Shown here: positions 26,437 through 35,110 of the stretch, piece after piece
Layout of the letters: every line of letters starts with the position of its first letter
Numbering within the stretch: position 1 is the first letter of the stretch
From: Rhodocytophaga aerolata
GTDB taxonomy: Bacteria; Bacteroidota; Bacteroidia; Cytophagales; 172606-1
Direction of reading: 5' to 3'
Length of the DNA stretch: 64,000 nucleotides
Assembly (NCBI RefSeq): GCF_030503435.1
Contig: NZ_JAUKPO010000012.1
Span: 153,458-217,457 of the forward strand
Notes under the pieces: generated by a model
Database searches by the model: none
What the model was told of the DNA's origin: nothing
What the model saw: the letters and a program-made list of their open reading frames with translations, nothing else
Translations under genes and position numbers: made by a program

Positions 26437-28233
26437 ATGAAAAAATCGATATATATTCTCTTAACTGTATGTGGTTTACTTTATGCCACTTCTTGCCAGA
26501 AAGATTTCTTAGATGTACAGCCCCTAGACCAGTTTGCTGAAGAAGCCGTATGGAAAGATCCTGCACTGATCCAGACATTTGTTAATAACATTTATGCTGG
26601 TATTCCGCATGGGTTTCATGCCCTCATGTTGTCTTCTCTGGTAGATGAGTCTATGGCCGTATGGGATTGGGAAACCAGCAATGCCACTAAAAGTCTGATC
26701 ACGCCGAGCTACTACGGCGTATGGGATGAAGGCTTCTGGACCGGTGGCAGGTTCAAAGGGATGAACTGGACCAACAGCTATAAAAACATCCGGGCTTGTA
26801 ACTTATTTATGGAGAAAATAGAAGAAGCTCCTTTTGAAGATGCGGAATTAAAAGAGCGTTTGATTGGAGAAGTACATTTCCTGAGGGCTTACTTGTACCA
26901 CAATCTGGTTTCGCTATATGGGGGAGTACCAGTTATTACAGAAGCTTATAGCTTAAAGGCTGACTTTGCTGTGCCCCGCGATACTTATGAAGCGTGCATC
27001 AACTTTATATCGCAGGAGTGTGATAAAGCGGCTGCTTTACTCCCACTTACTCAGGAAGGAGCCAATAGAGGCAGGGCTACCAAAGGAGCTGCCTTAACAC
27101 TCAAGTCCCGGGCACTGCTGTATGCTGCTAGCGATTTATTTAATAATCCATCCTGGGCAGCAGGCTATGCAAATCCTGAACTCATTTCATATGTAGGCGG
27201 GGACAGAACAGCTAGATGGCAAGCGGCCAAAGATGCAGCTAAAGCTGTAATAGATTTAGGTGTATATAGCCTGCATAAAGCTGACCCAGCTCCTGGCGAC
27301 TCTACAGCCCGCAATTATGCTGAAGTTTTTCTTTCAAAAGAAACCTCTGAAGATATTTATGTACAATATTTTCTCCAAAGGACTGACCAAGGCTGGGATG
27401 CATACAATCCAGGCTTGTACAACGGACCTAACGGTTATCATAACTGGGGCGGCAACATTGCCCTTGGCCAACTGGTAGATGATTATGAAATGAAAGATGG
27501 AACCAGATTCAACTGGAATAATCCTGCCCATGCTGCTGATCCCTACAAGAACAGAGACCCCCGGTTTTATGCATCCATCCTATATGAAGGTGCTCAATGG
27601 AGAAAACGTCCGTCAGATGTTGTTGCCAGCGATCCGGTAGGTATAATCCAGGTAGGATACTGGGAGAAACCAGGTGGCGTAATTACCCCAGGATTAGATA
27701 CCCGTAAAAGTCCAATTGAAGACTGGAACGGAACCTACACCGGCTACTATATGCGCAAATTCCTAGACCCAGCTATTGATGCCCAGTATGTAAAACAGGA
27801 TCTGCCTTGGCGCTATATGCGATATGGAGAAGTGTTATTGAACTACGCAGAAGCTTGCATTGCCTTGGGGCAAGAGGCAGAAGCACGGCAGTATATTAAT
27901 ATGGTCCGCAAAAGAGCAGGCATGCCTGAAACCAATGAAAGCGGGCAGGATCTGGTAAACCGATACCGTAATGAACGAAGAATAGAACTAGCGTATGAAG
28001 ATCATCGGTACTTTGATGTGCGACGCTGGATAATTGCACCACAAGCTTATACCAATGCACAAGGTGTAGATGTGCGCTATAAACTTCTGCCCAATAATAC
28101 GACAGCTACAAAGCCTACTTTCTCGGTAATAGAGGTGCAGGATAGAGCCTGGAACGAAAGAGCCTATTTGCTGCCTATTAAACTGGATGAACTGAACAGG
28201 AATGATAAGCTGATTCAGAATCCTTTATATTAA
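26437..28233 (+). CDS. RagB/SusD-family nutrient-uptake outer-membrane lipoprotein
   Basis: 598 residues. The lipoprotein leader ends YATSC20 followed by QKDFLDVQPLDQF, the usual mature start of SusD proteins. TPR-like helices carry the family patterns IRACNLFMEKIEEAPF, GEVHFLRAYLYHNLVSLYGGVPVI, and the C-terminal LLNYAEACIALGQEAEARQYINMVRKRAGMP and NERRIELAYEDHRYFDVRRW. It is the lid subunit of the SusC encoded upstream. The terminator at 28255 closes this transcript. Confidence 0.96.
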   Translation: MKKSIYILLTVCGLLYATSCQKDFLDVQPLDQFAEEAVWKDPALIQTFVNNIYAGIPHGFHALMLSSLVDESMAVWDWETSNATKSLITPSYYGVWDEGFWTGGRFKGMNWTNSYKNIRACNLFMEKIEEAPFEDAELKERLIGEVHFLRAYLYHNLVSLYGGVPVITEAYSLKADFAVPRDTYEACINFISQECDKAAALLPLTQEGANRGRATKGAALTLKSRALLYAASDLFNNPSWAAGYANPELISYVGGDRTARWQAAKDAAKAVIDLGVYSLHKADPAPGDSTARNYAEVFLSKETSEDIYVQYFLQRTDQGWDAYNPGLYNGPNGYHNWGGNIALGQLVDDYEMKDGTRFNWNNPAHAADPYKNRDPRFYASILYEGAQWRKRPSDVVASDPVGIIQVGYWEKPGGVITPGLDTRKSPIEDWNGTYTGYYMRKFLDPAIDAQYVKQDLPWRYMRYGEVLLNYAEACIALGQEAEARQYINMVRKRAGMPETNESGQDLVNRYRNERRIELAYEDHRYFDVRRWIIAPQAYTNAQGVDVRYKLLPNNTTATKPTFSVIEVQDRAWNERAYLLPIKLDELNRNDKLIQNPLY

Positions 28234-28254
28234 CTACCGTTTTAGAGGCTGTAT

Positions 28255-28306
28255 ACTAGAAAATAAGTCGAATTAATAGATAAGGCTTATTTTCTAGTTT
28301 CTTTTT
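28255..28306 (+). terminator. Terminator after the second SusC/SusD operon
   Basis: A 13-bp stem ACTAGAAAATAAG (28255-28267) with CTTATTTTCTAGT (28286-28298), followed by TTCTTTTT. It separates the SusD gene from the dehydrogenase-like gene 147 bases downstream. Confidence 0.8.
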
Positions 28307-28379
28307 ATATAAAACCATTATAAAATAGAACTTTTCTATCTTTATATTTACATTAAATTGTTTATTAGACTAATTTCTT

Positions 28380-31300
28380 ATGATCCCAAAACCTAACCTT
28401 ATAAAAGATACTTCTGAGAAAGAAGCAAATTATCGCAAAAGCATCTGGGCTATACCTCCAGCTATAGTGGCGCTAAGTTTGGTAATTAGCACAGCGTATC
28501 AGCCTTCTTATGACCTCAACAAAAAGGAACAAGTATACGATACCTTATACAGTAAACTTACCGATGAAGAGAAACGGCTTCCGGAAAATGCCCTGAAAGG
28601 ATTAAAAGTGGCAGAAGGCTTAGAAGCACAGTTGTTTGCCCATGAACCTATGCTCACCAACCCTACCAATATTGATGTAGATCACCGGGGACGCGTGTGG
28701 GTATGTGAAGCCTATAATTACCGCCCGGCTATCACCGGTAACCCCACTAAATCGGAAGGCGACCGGATTCTGATCTTGGAGGATACCGATGGCGATAGCA
28801 AAGCTGACAAACAAACCGTTTTTTACCAGGGGCCAGAACTGGCTTCTCCGTTAGGAATATGGGTGATGGGCAATAAAGCTATTGTTTCCCAAAGCCCCTA
28901 TGTGTGGCTGTTTACTGATACGGATGGCGACGATAAAGCCGATAAGAAAGAAGTCATCTTCCAGGGAATTGAGGGTGAACAACATGACCACGGCATGCAC
29001 GCCTTTACATTCGGCCCGGATGGTAAACTGTATTTTAACTTTGGTAACTCTGGCGAGCAACTAAAAGATGCTCAGGGCAATGTGATAAAAGATATAGATG
29101 GCAATGAGATTTCACCCAAGAACTATAAGCAGGGAATGGTGTTCCGCAGCAATCCCGACTTTACTGACCTGGAAGTACTAGGGCATAACTTCCGCAATAA
29201 TTACGAGGTAGCCGTAGATTCCTACGGCACTATGTGGCAGTCGGATAACGATGATGATGGCAATAAAGGTGTACGGATTAATTATGTAATGGAACATGGC
29301 AACTATGGCTATACGGATGAAATAACCGGAGCCGGATGGCGGGCCAAACGTACCAATATGGAAAAAGAAATCCCCTTGCAGCACTGGCACCTCAATGACC
29401 CAGGCGTAGTACCTAATCTGCTTCAAACCGGTGCAGGCTCCCCTACTGGCATGGTGGTGTATGAAGGCCGATTATTGCCCAAAACCTTCTGGGATCAAAT
29501 GATCCATACGGATGCAGGCCCCAATGTGGTACGTTCCTATCCGGTAACCAAAGAGGGGGCAGGTTATAAAGCCTCTATAGTGAATATTTTAGAAGGGGTA
29601 CGCGACCAGTGGTTCCGCCCCTCAGATGTATGCGTAGCCCCGGATGGCTCGCTGATTATTTCTGACTGGTACGACCCAGGTGTCGGAGGCCACCAGGCTG
29701 GCGATTTAAACCGCGGACGTATTTATAGAGTAGCTCCGCCTAAAACAGCTTATACCATGCCTAAACTAGATCTAACTTCTGTTGATGGAGCTATTGAAGC
29801 CTTGCAAAACCCCAATCTTTCTGTCCGGTATCAGGCATGGCAAGCACTGAACGGCATGGGAGCTAAAGCTGAAAAAAAACTGGCAAAGCTCTATAAGAAT
29901 GCCGAAAATCCAAGAATGAAAGCCCGCTCCCTGTGGCTGCTAAGCAAGATAGAAGGCAAAGGCAAAAAGTATATTGACATGGCATTGAAAGATGCCAATG
30001 CTGACCTGCGTATTACCGGTTTGCGGGCTGCCAGAGAAATGAAGATGGATATTGTTCCCTATATAAAACAGCTTGCCAATGACACTGATGCGCAGGTACG
30101 CCGAGAAGCAGTTATAGCTCTGCGCACCACCAAATCTCCGGAGGCCGCCCAATTATGGGCTACGTTAGCCAGCCAGTACGATGGCAAAGACCGCTGGTAT
30201 CTGGAAGCATTGGGCATTGGGGCCGACAAGCAATGGGATAGTTTCTATCCGGCCTGGCTCAAACAAGCCGGCAACAATCCATTAGACAAACCAGCCAACC
30301 GCGATATTATCTGGCGGGCACGTACCGGACAAGCGATTCCTTTACTAGCACAACTTGCTTCCGACCCATCCACGGCATTAGATAACCGCCTCCGCTATTT
30401 CCGGGCCTTTGACTTCAACCCCGATGGAGCGGCCAAGTCCGCTGCATTGATTAAAATGCTGGAAGGCAACAGCCCCGATCAGGCGCAGATTAGCCAGCTA
30501 GTCCTTAGCCATCTTGATCCCAAACATATCCGTAACTCACCTGTAGCCATGAGTGCCTTGCAGGCATCCTTGGATGCGGTAGCCGGAACCCAGGAATTTG
30601 TAGAGATGGTGACACGGTATGAACTGAAAGAAGAAAATCCGAGATTATTGAAACTAGCGTTAGCCGAAAGTAATAGTAATGTAGGAAGAAGTGCAGCCAC
30701 TACTCTGATGAAACAAGGCGGAAAAGAGTTGATAAAAGCCACAATTAATGGTAAAGACGAAAAAGAAGCGATAGGTGTGCTGACCGCACTTCGGGGCGTA
30801 GGCAGCGAAGAATCTATCCAACTGCTGGAAGAGGTAGCACTGAATAATTCGTATTCACTGAATATGCGCCGGGAAGCTGCCCAGGCGATCGGCGGCAGCT
30901 ATAATGGCGAAGACCGGACGTTAGAGTTATTAAAAACCAACAAGCTGCCCGATGAACTAAAAGCAGCAGCGGTGAGTGGGGTAAGCAATGCCTGGCGCAA
31001 AAGTGTACGCACAGAGGCAGCCGGGTACCTGGGCAATACTGCTGCAGCGGCTAGCGGAAAAACCACACCAAGCCTGAACGAACTGTTAAAAGTCAAAGGC
31101 GATGCTAAAAATGGCCAGGTGGTGTTTAGCCGCACCTGTTCTACCTGCCATCAAGTAAATGGTCAAGGGATGGATTTTGGCCCTAAACTCTCTGAAATTG
31201 GAAGCAAGCTCCCAAAAGAAGCTCAATACATTTCTATTCTTCATCCGGATGCCGGCATTAGTTTTGGCTATGAAGGTTATATTATTAAAATGAAAGATGG

Positions 31301-31514
31301 CAGCACTAATGCAGGTATTATTGCCAGCCGTACGGAAACCGATATTGATCTAAAACAACCAGGTGGTACTACGATGAAACTGAAAACTAAAGATGTAGCC
31401 TCCATGAAGCAGATGGACAACTCCATGATGCCTTCTGGCCTGGAAAATACCATGAGTACGCAAGAACTGGCTGATCTGGTTGAGTATTTAATGTCATTAA
31501 AAAAGACGAGCTAA
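28380..31514 (+). CDS. Large PVC-type membrane-bound dehydrogenase-like protein with HEAT repeats and cytochrome c domain
   Basis: 1044 residues. An N-terminal membrane helix (about 20-42, SIWAIPPAIVALSLVISTAY) anchors or exports the protein. About 70-460 is a beta-propeller of the soluble sugar-dehydrogenase type (NIDVDHRGRVWVCEAYNYRP, ILILEDTDGDSKADKQTVF, FGPDGKLYFNFG, VAPDGSLIISDWYDPGVGG). About 470-890 contains HEAT-like helical repeats. The C-terminus is a c-type cytochrome with C920-S-T-C923-H924 and a distal methionine-rich stretch (MKQMDNSMMPSG), as in Planctomycetes-Verrucomicrobia-type haem proteins. It probably oxidises a sugar or alcohol at the periplasmic face and passes electrons to the haem. 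It follows a SusC/SusD operon but has its own transcription start region, so a link to that transporter is inference. Confidence 0.9.
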   Translation: MIPKPNLIKDTSEKEANYRKSIWAIPPAIVALSLVISTAYQPSYDLNKKEQVYDTLYSKLTDEEKRLPENALKGLKVAEGLEAQLFAHEPMLTNPTNIDVDHRGRVWVCEAYNYRPAITGNPTKSEGDRILILEDTDGDSKADKQTVFYQGPELASPLGIWVMGNKAIVSQSPYVWLFTDTDGDDKADKKEVIFQGIEGEQHDHGMHAFTFGPDGKLYFNFGNSGEQLKDAQGNVIKDIDGNEISPKNYKQGMVFRSNPDFTDLEVLGHNFRNNYEVAVDSYGTMWQSDNDDDGNKGVRINYVMEHGNYGYTDEITGAGWRAKRTNMEKEIPLQHWHLNDPGVVPNLLQTGAGSPTGMVVYEGRLLPKTFWDQMIHTDAGPNVVRSYPVTKEGAGYKASIVNILEGVRDQWFRPSDVCVAPDGSLIISDWYDPGVGGHQAGDLNRGRIYRVAPPKTAYTMPKLDLTSVDGAIEALQNPNLSVRYQAWQALNGMGAKAEKKLAKLYKNAENPRMKARSLWLLSKIEGKGKKYIDMALKDANADLRITGLRAAREMKMDIVPYIKQLANDTDAQVRREAVIALRTTKSPEAAQLWATLASQYDGKDRWYLEALGIGADKQWDSFYPAWLKQAGNNPLDKPANRDIIWRARTGQAIPLLAQLASDPSTALDNRLRYFRAFDFNPDGAAKSAALIKMLEGNSPDQAQISQLVLSHLDPKHIRNSPVAMSALQASLDAVAGTQEFVEMVTRYELKEENPRLLKLALAESNSNVGRSAATTLMKQGGKELIKATINGKDEKEAIGVLTALRGVGSEESIQLLEEVALNNSYSLNMRREAAQAIGGSYNGEDRTLELLKTNKLPDELKAAAVSGVSNAWRKSVRTEAAGYLGNTAAAASGKTTPSLNELLKVKGDAKNGQVVFSRTCSTCHQVNGQGMDFGPKLSEIGSKLPKEAQYISILHPDAGISFGYEGYIIKMKDGSTNAGIIASRTETDIDLKQPGGTTMKLKTKDVASMKQMDNSMMPSGLENTMSTQELADLVEYLMSLKKTS

Positions 31515-31528
31515 ATTTTAGCACAACT

Positions 31529-31576
31529 AAAATACAAAGGGCCTGGAGGTAATTACCTCCAGGCCCTTTGTATTTT
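31529..31576. terminator. 48-base perfect palindromic terminator
   Basis: A perfect 24-bp inverted repeat without mismatches, beginning with AAAATAC and ending with GTATTTT, 15 bases after the stop of the cytochrome gene. A and T runs at the two ends allow termination in both directions. Confidence 0.85.
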
Positions 31577-31674
31577 AACCTCAAAACAAATTGAAAAACT
31601 GCTGCCCTTCATACGTCCTCTAAACCATTCATCCTCAAATAGAGCCTTTTTGAAAATTATTTTTTGATAAGACC

Positions 31675-31704
31675 TTGCAAATCTAAAATCATGTATTACA
31701 TTTG
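31675..31704 (+). promoter_or_regulatory. Promoter of the ABC transporter/GntR operon
   Basis: TTG (31675-31677), a spacer of 19 bases, and TACATTTG (31697-31704): an exact match to the Bacteroidota consensus (-33 TTG, -7 TAnnTTTG). It lies 40 bases before the first ATG of the operon, and its last bases overlap the operator-like palindrome. Confidence 0.75.
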
Positions 31705-31733
31705 TAGTGTATTAGTTAAGTAGTACACTACAA
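31702..31733. promoter_or_regulatory. Palindromic operator, probable binding site of the operon's own GntR/YtrA regulator
   Basis: TTGTAGTGTA (31702-31711), 12 bases, then TACACTACAA (31724-31733): a perfect 10-bp inverted repeat overlapping the end of the -7 element and the expected transcription start. The core AGTGTA...TACACT resembles the operator core described for the Bacillus YtrA regulator. The fourth-from-promoter product of this same operon (33323) is a YtrA-type GntR protein. Binding here would block initiation, so negative autoregulation is predicted. Confidence 0.7.
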
Positions 31734-31743
31734 CAATAAAACA

Positions 31744-32580
31744 ATGGTAGAGCTAAACAACGTAAATTTTAAGTATAAAAATAAAAAACCGCTCTTCACA
31801 GATTTGAATCTGCAGTTGGGGACCGGATTTATTTATGGGTTGCTTGGAAAAAATGGAGCTGGAAAATCTACTTTGCTCAAACACATAGCCGGGCTTTTGT
31901 ATCCGCAGAGTGGCCAATGCAAAGTATTTGGTTATACGGCCAGCCAGAGAATTCCACAAATGTTGGAAGATATATATGTTATTCCGGAAGAGTTTGAACT
32001 GCCTTCTATTGCATTGAACGCCTATACAAAAAGCAATGCAGTATTCTACGCTAAATTCAGCTATGAGCAGTTCAACAAATATTTAACAGAATTTGAGTTG
32101 CCGGCAGATGCTAAACTTTCTACGCTGTCTTACGGCCAGAAGAAAAAGTTTCTGATTGCTTTTGGCCTGGCCACCAATGCCCGTGTGCTGATTCTTGATG
32201 AACCTACCAACGGCCTGGATATTCCATCTAAAAGCCAGTTCCGCAAAATTGTGGCCTCTGCCCTTACCGAAGACAAGATTATTATTATTTCCACACATCA
32301 GGTACGTGACCTGGAAAACCTGATAGACTTTGTGGTGGTACTAGAAAATGGCAAAATCATCTTCAACAAGAATATTGCTGAAATATCTGAACGGCTTGCT
32401 TTTGAACACAGCCTGGCAGGGGTACCCGCCAGCGATATTCTGTACCATGAAGATATGCCCGGCAGAAAGGCAGGCATTACCCGCAACAGATCAGGCCAGG
32501 AAACCAGGGTAGACCTGGAGTTACTTTTCAATGGGGTAATTAAAGATACAAGCGTTATTAACTCTCACTTCGTAAAATAA
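31744..32580 (+). CDS. ABC transporter ATP-binding protein
   Basis: 278 residues with all nucleotide-binding motifs: Walker A G35-K-N-G-A-G-K41-S-T, signature L128-S-Y-G-Q, Walker B VLILDEPTNGLD and the switch histidine in IIISTHQ. The sequence after the ATPase core (about 215-278) is a short accessory domain. Typical of ABC-2-type exporters linked to YtrA-family GntR regulators, which often respond to cell-wall-active agents or envelope stress. It is first in the operon ATPase-permease-GntR-two envelope proteins, preceded by the promoter and operator at 31675-31733. The ATG at 31744 has no Shine-Dalgarno sequence. Confidence 0.94.
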   Translation: MVELNNVNFKYKNKKPLFTDLNLQLGTGFIYGLLGKNGAGKSTLLKHIAGLLYPQSGQCKVFGYTASQRIPQMLEDIYVIPEEFELPSIALNAYTKSNAVFYAKFSYEQFNKYLTEFELPADAKLSTLSYGQKKKFLIAFGLATNARVLILDEPTNGLDIPSKSQFRKIVASALTEDKIIIISTHQVRDLENLIDFVVVLENGKIIFNKNIAEISERLAFEHSLAGVPASDILYHEDMPGRKAGITRNRSGQETRVDLELLFNGVIKDTSVINSHFVK

Positions 32581-32587
32581 CAGACTT

Positions 32588-33322
32588 ATGAATAATATAT
32601 TTGATATAGGCAGGCTTACAAAATTTATACAGCGGCAAGCTGTATTAAATGCACCTCCCATACTAATTGCTGCAGGTGCTATCTTCGGAACAATGCTGAT
32701 TGTTTCTATCCTGACTGGTTACTATGGCCCAGAGAATATGGAAGGGTTAAAAGGATTTTTCCTGTTTGTGTTTTTTCTGGGTGGCTTTATTCTGACAAGC
32801 AATATTTTTGCTGAATTGCATACGCCTCTGAAAAGTTACTTTTATCTGACTTTACCTGTCTCCACAGCAGAAAAATTAATAGGCTCCTGGATATTAACCT
32901 CGCCGGTGTATGTAGTGGTATTCTCTGTTATAGCGTATCTCATCTATCTGATTCCGACAATTATGGTTGGTAATTCGTATCCGGTACCTGCTTTCTTTGA
33001 CCATGATACCTTTCAGGCTATTGGCAGCTATATGGTAATTCAGACGGTGTTTTTTCTGGGAGCTGCTTATTTCCGGAAGTATAATTTCCTTAAGACTGTT
33101 TTATCTTTATTCCTATTCCAGATATTCATCGGATTATATGCCGGGTTACTCTTCTGGTTGTTGTTTGGTGGCGGTAATGTAAATGACCGCGATTTTGACA
33201 ATGGGTTTAAAGGATCAATAGAAAATACCGTTCCGCAACTTGCCCATGTTTTCTTCTGGTATATACTCGGGCCGTTCTTATTAGTAGTTTCGTATTTCAG
33301 TTTAAAAGAAAGAGAGGTTTAA
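32588..33322 (+). CDS. ABC-2-type membrane permease
   Basis: 244 residues with about six hydrophobic helices, starting around 25-47 (PILIAAGAIFGTMLIVSILTGY) and 57-76 (GFFLFVFFLGGFILTSNIFA), and ending with ILGPFLLVVSYFSL. It contains no recognised substrate motif. It lies 7 bases after the ATPase stop and directly abuts the regulator gene (stop TAA at 33320-33322, next ATG at 33323), so it is the membrane half of the transporter. Similarity is to small permeases of regulator-linked ABC-2 systems; the substrate is unknown. Confidence 0.85.
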   Translation: MNNIFDIGRLTKFIQRQAVLNAPPILIAAGAIFGTMLIVSILTGYYGPENMEGLKGFFLFVFFLGGFILTSNIFAELHTPLKSYFYLTLPVSTAEKLIGSWILTSPVYVVVFSVIAYLIYLIPTIMVGNSYPVPAFFDHDTFQAIGSYMVIQTVFFLGAAYFRKYNFLKTVLSLFLFQIFIGLYAGLLFWLLFGGGNVNDRDFDNGFKGSIENTVPQLAHVFFWYILGPFLLVVSYFSLKEREV

Positions 33323-33688
33323 ATGGATTTCAAGGAAAATCAAGCTATTTACTTACAGATTGCTAACCACTTTTTCGAGAATATTCTTCAGAAGAAATGG
33401 AATGGCGGAGAAAAAATTCCCTCTATCCGGGATATGGCGGTGGAATTTGAAGTAAACCCAAACACTACGATGCGTACATTTAACTACTTGCAGGATAAAG
33501 GCATCATCTATAACAAAAGAGGAATTGGCTATTATGTGGCAGACGACGGATACGAAAAAGCCCGTGCACTGAAAAAAGAGCAGTTTGTGAATGAAGATTT
33601 ATCAGATGTTTTCAGAAATATGCAAATGCTGGGAATCTCGTTCGAAGATCTGCAAAGGTATTACCAACAGTTTATTAAGAATAACTAA
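33323..33688 (+). CDS. GntR-family transcriptional regulator, YtrA subfamily
   Basis: 121 residues: a winged helix (about 8-75; AIYLQIANHFFENIL, GGEKIPSIRDMAVEFEVNPNTTMRTFNYLQDKGII) followed by a short C-terminal dimerisation tail of about 45 residues, the hallmark of the YtrA subfamily, which lacks a large effector domain. It is placed third in the operon, with no spacing after the permease gene, so its level rises with the transporter. The palindrome at 31702-31733 is the predicted target. The inducing signal is not visible from sequence; in other phyla such systems respond to wall-active antibiotics. Confidence 0.93.
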   Translation: MDFKENQAIYLQIANHFFENILQKKWNGGEKIPSIRDMAVEFEVNPNTTMRTFNYLQDKGIIYNKRGIGYYVADDGYEKARALKKEQFVNEDLSDVFRNMQMLGISFEDLQRYYQQFIKNN

Positions 33689-33709
33689 GTACATTTTTAC
33701 TTTACCACT

Positions 33710-34024
33710 ATGAAAACAGGCCATAAACTTTTAATAGGATTACCGGTACTTATGCTGCTGACTATTGCTTTCTGCCTGGTTGTCGCCGGAGAATATAAAA
33801 ATTCAGGTAGTATATCGGCCACCGGGAATGAGGTGGCACAGGCTGGCAGGGTTCCTGCCTTTAGCATCATTACCATTAAAGGGCGGGCTTTTGCAGCGCA
33901 GAAACCTGAGGTAACTGAAGTTCAGGAAGCAACTACGTATTCAACAGATCGAACAACTGACCAAAAGGCTAAGCTGTTTCCGATGGCATACAAGCTGATT
34001 AGCAGAGGCCTTATTTCCAAATAA
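33710..34024 (+). CDS. Short membrane or exported protein, apparently a truncated paralogue of the next gene
   Basis: 104 residues: one hydrophobic leader (HKLLIGLPVLMLLTIAFCLV) and a 70-residue tail. The start MKTGHKLLIGLPVLMLLTIAF aligns with MKTSNKLLLSLLIVALIAVTAF of the following protein, and FSIITIKGRAFAAQKPEVTEV aligns with YNGIKVRGKLEVRLTQGPERKVEV there. After this point similarity stops, so the gene looks like a duplicated head of the DUF2807 gene without the repeat domain. It lies 21 bases after the GntR stop, inside the operon. Function unknown; it may be decaying or may be a small membrane partner. Confidence 0.65.
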   Translation: MKTGHKLLIGLPVLMLLTIAFCLVVAGEYKNSGSISATGNEVAQAGRVPAFSIITIKGRAFAAQKPEVTEVQEATTYSTDRTTDQKAKLFPMAYKLISRGLISK

Positions 34025-34084
34025 CAACAGTTTCGGTAAAGTAAAATGTATAATTAATTAAATGAATTAACTCCCACTAGATAT

Positions 34085-34828
34085 ATGAAAACAAGTAATA
34101 AACTTTTGCTCAGCCTGCTGATTGTAGCTCTGATAGCGGTAACTGCGTTTATTGGCACGGCCAAGCATTATCATCAGAAAGGTAACGCCGTAAAAGGCGA
34201 CAGCAACCGCGCTACTGAAGCCAGAACCGTGGGCGAGTATAACGGTATAAAAGTACGAGGCAAACTAGAAGTGCGCCTAACCCAAGGGCCGGAAAGAAAA
34301 GTAGAGGTTAATGCCGCCAAAAATATTGTTCCGCTAGTATCTACCCAAGTAACCGAAGGAATTTTAGTAATTGAAACTACCAGCAGGATAGATGAAGATG
34401 AGAAGATTGAAATAATTATTACTGCGCCTGCTATACAAAGTCTGGAAATGACAGAAGGATCGTATATTGAAACAACCAATGCCTTAACAGGCGATAGACT
34501 GAATATCAAAAGTAATTCCGGAAGCAACGGACGGCTAAATCTGCAATACAAAAACGTGGAATGTGAAGTAAGTACTGGCGCTGTGTTTGACCTGGATGGA
34601 AGCTCTGAAGCCGCCAGCTTAAAAGCTTCTACAGGTGCAAGGTTGGATGCCGGAGACTTACTCACACAAACATGTATGGTAGAGGCAAGTACCGGTGCAA
34701 ATACTTCAGTAAATGTATCGCAGGTACTTACAGCTGAAATTAACACCGGCAGTGAACTGAATTACAGGGGTGATCCGGCCAAAACAAATATTAATTCTAA
34801 CAGCGGAGGTACAGCTCATAGAAGGTAA
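34085..34828 (+). CDS. Head GIN domain (DUF2807) exported protein
   Basis: 247 residues. A signal or anchor segment (SNKLLLSLLIVALIAVTAFIG) is followed by a right-handed beta-helix-like DUF2807 domain: YNGIKVRGKLEVRLTQG, LVIETTSRI, KIEIIITAPAIQSLEMTEGS and repeats rich in small polar residues (LKASTGARLDAGDLL, MVEASTGANTSVNVSQVL). This family is frequent beside ABC/GntR genes in Bacteroidota and is thought to act in the envelope, but no biochemical role is established to my knowledge. It is last in the operon, with a terminator at 34839-34896. Confidence 0.85.
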   Translation: MKTSNKLLLSLLIVALIAVTAFIGTAKHYHQKGNAVKGDSNRATEARTVGEYNGIKVRGKLEVRLTQGPERKVEVNAAKNIVPLVSTQVTEGILVIETTSRIDEDEKIEIIITAPAIQSLEMTEGSYIETTNALTGDRLNIKSNSGSNGRLNLQYKNVECEVSTGAVFDLDGSSEAASLKASTGARLDAGDLLTQTCMVEASTGANTSVNVSQVLTAEINTGSELNYRGDPAKTNINSNSGGTAHRR

Positions 34829-34838
34829 TTTAATCAAG

Positions 34839-34896
34839 CATCAGCGTTGGAGCAAGCTATATCAGCCTCTAACGCTGATGGTGTTATATATTTTTT
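34839..34896 (+). terminator. Terminator of the ABC/GntR/DUF2807 operon
   Basis: CATCAGCGTT (34839-34848) with AACGCTGATG (34871-34880), followed by GTGTTATATATTTTTT. Confidence 0.75.
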
Positions 34897-35110
34897 AGTC
34901 TGTAGTACTGATTACGTTTGTTACTGAAATTCTGACCTCAATATTTTACCCCACAATTGTAACATTTCCCTGCATTTGAGAAGCAAACAACCCATTCCAG
35001 CGCTTGTCTAAAATATATAATCACACTAAACGGATAAGCTCGCTCTGGGATAGCATTGTTAGAGTTTTCAATTGAAATAATAGTATCTTAGCAGTACTTT
35101 CCTCAACTGA

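Noticed and set aside
34174..34746. 190-codon frame antisense to the DUF2807 gene
   Set aside because: Its length follows from the repetitive, alanine- and serine-rich coding of the sense gene; the sense protein has a clear family match and signal peptide.
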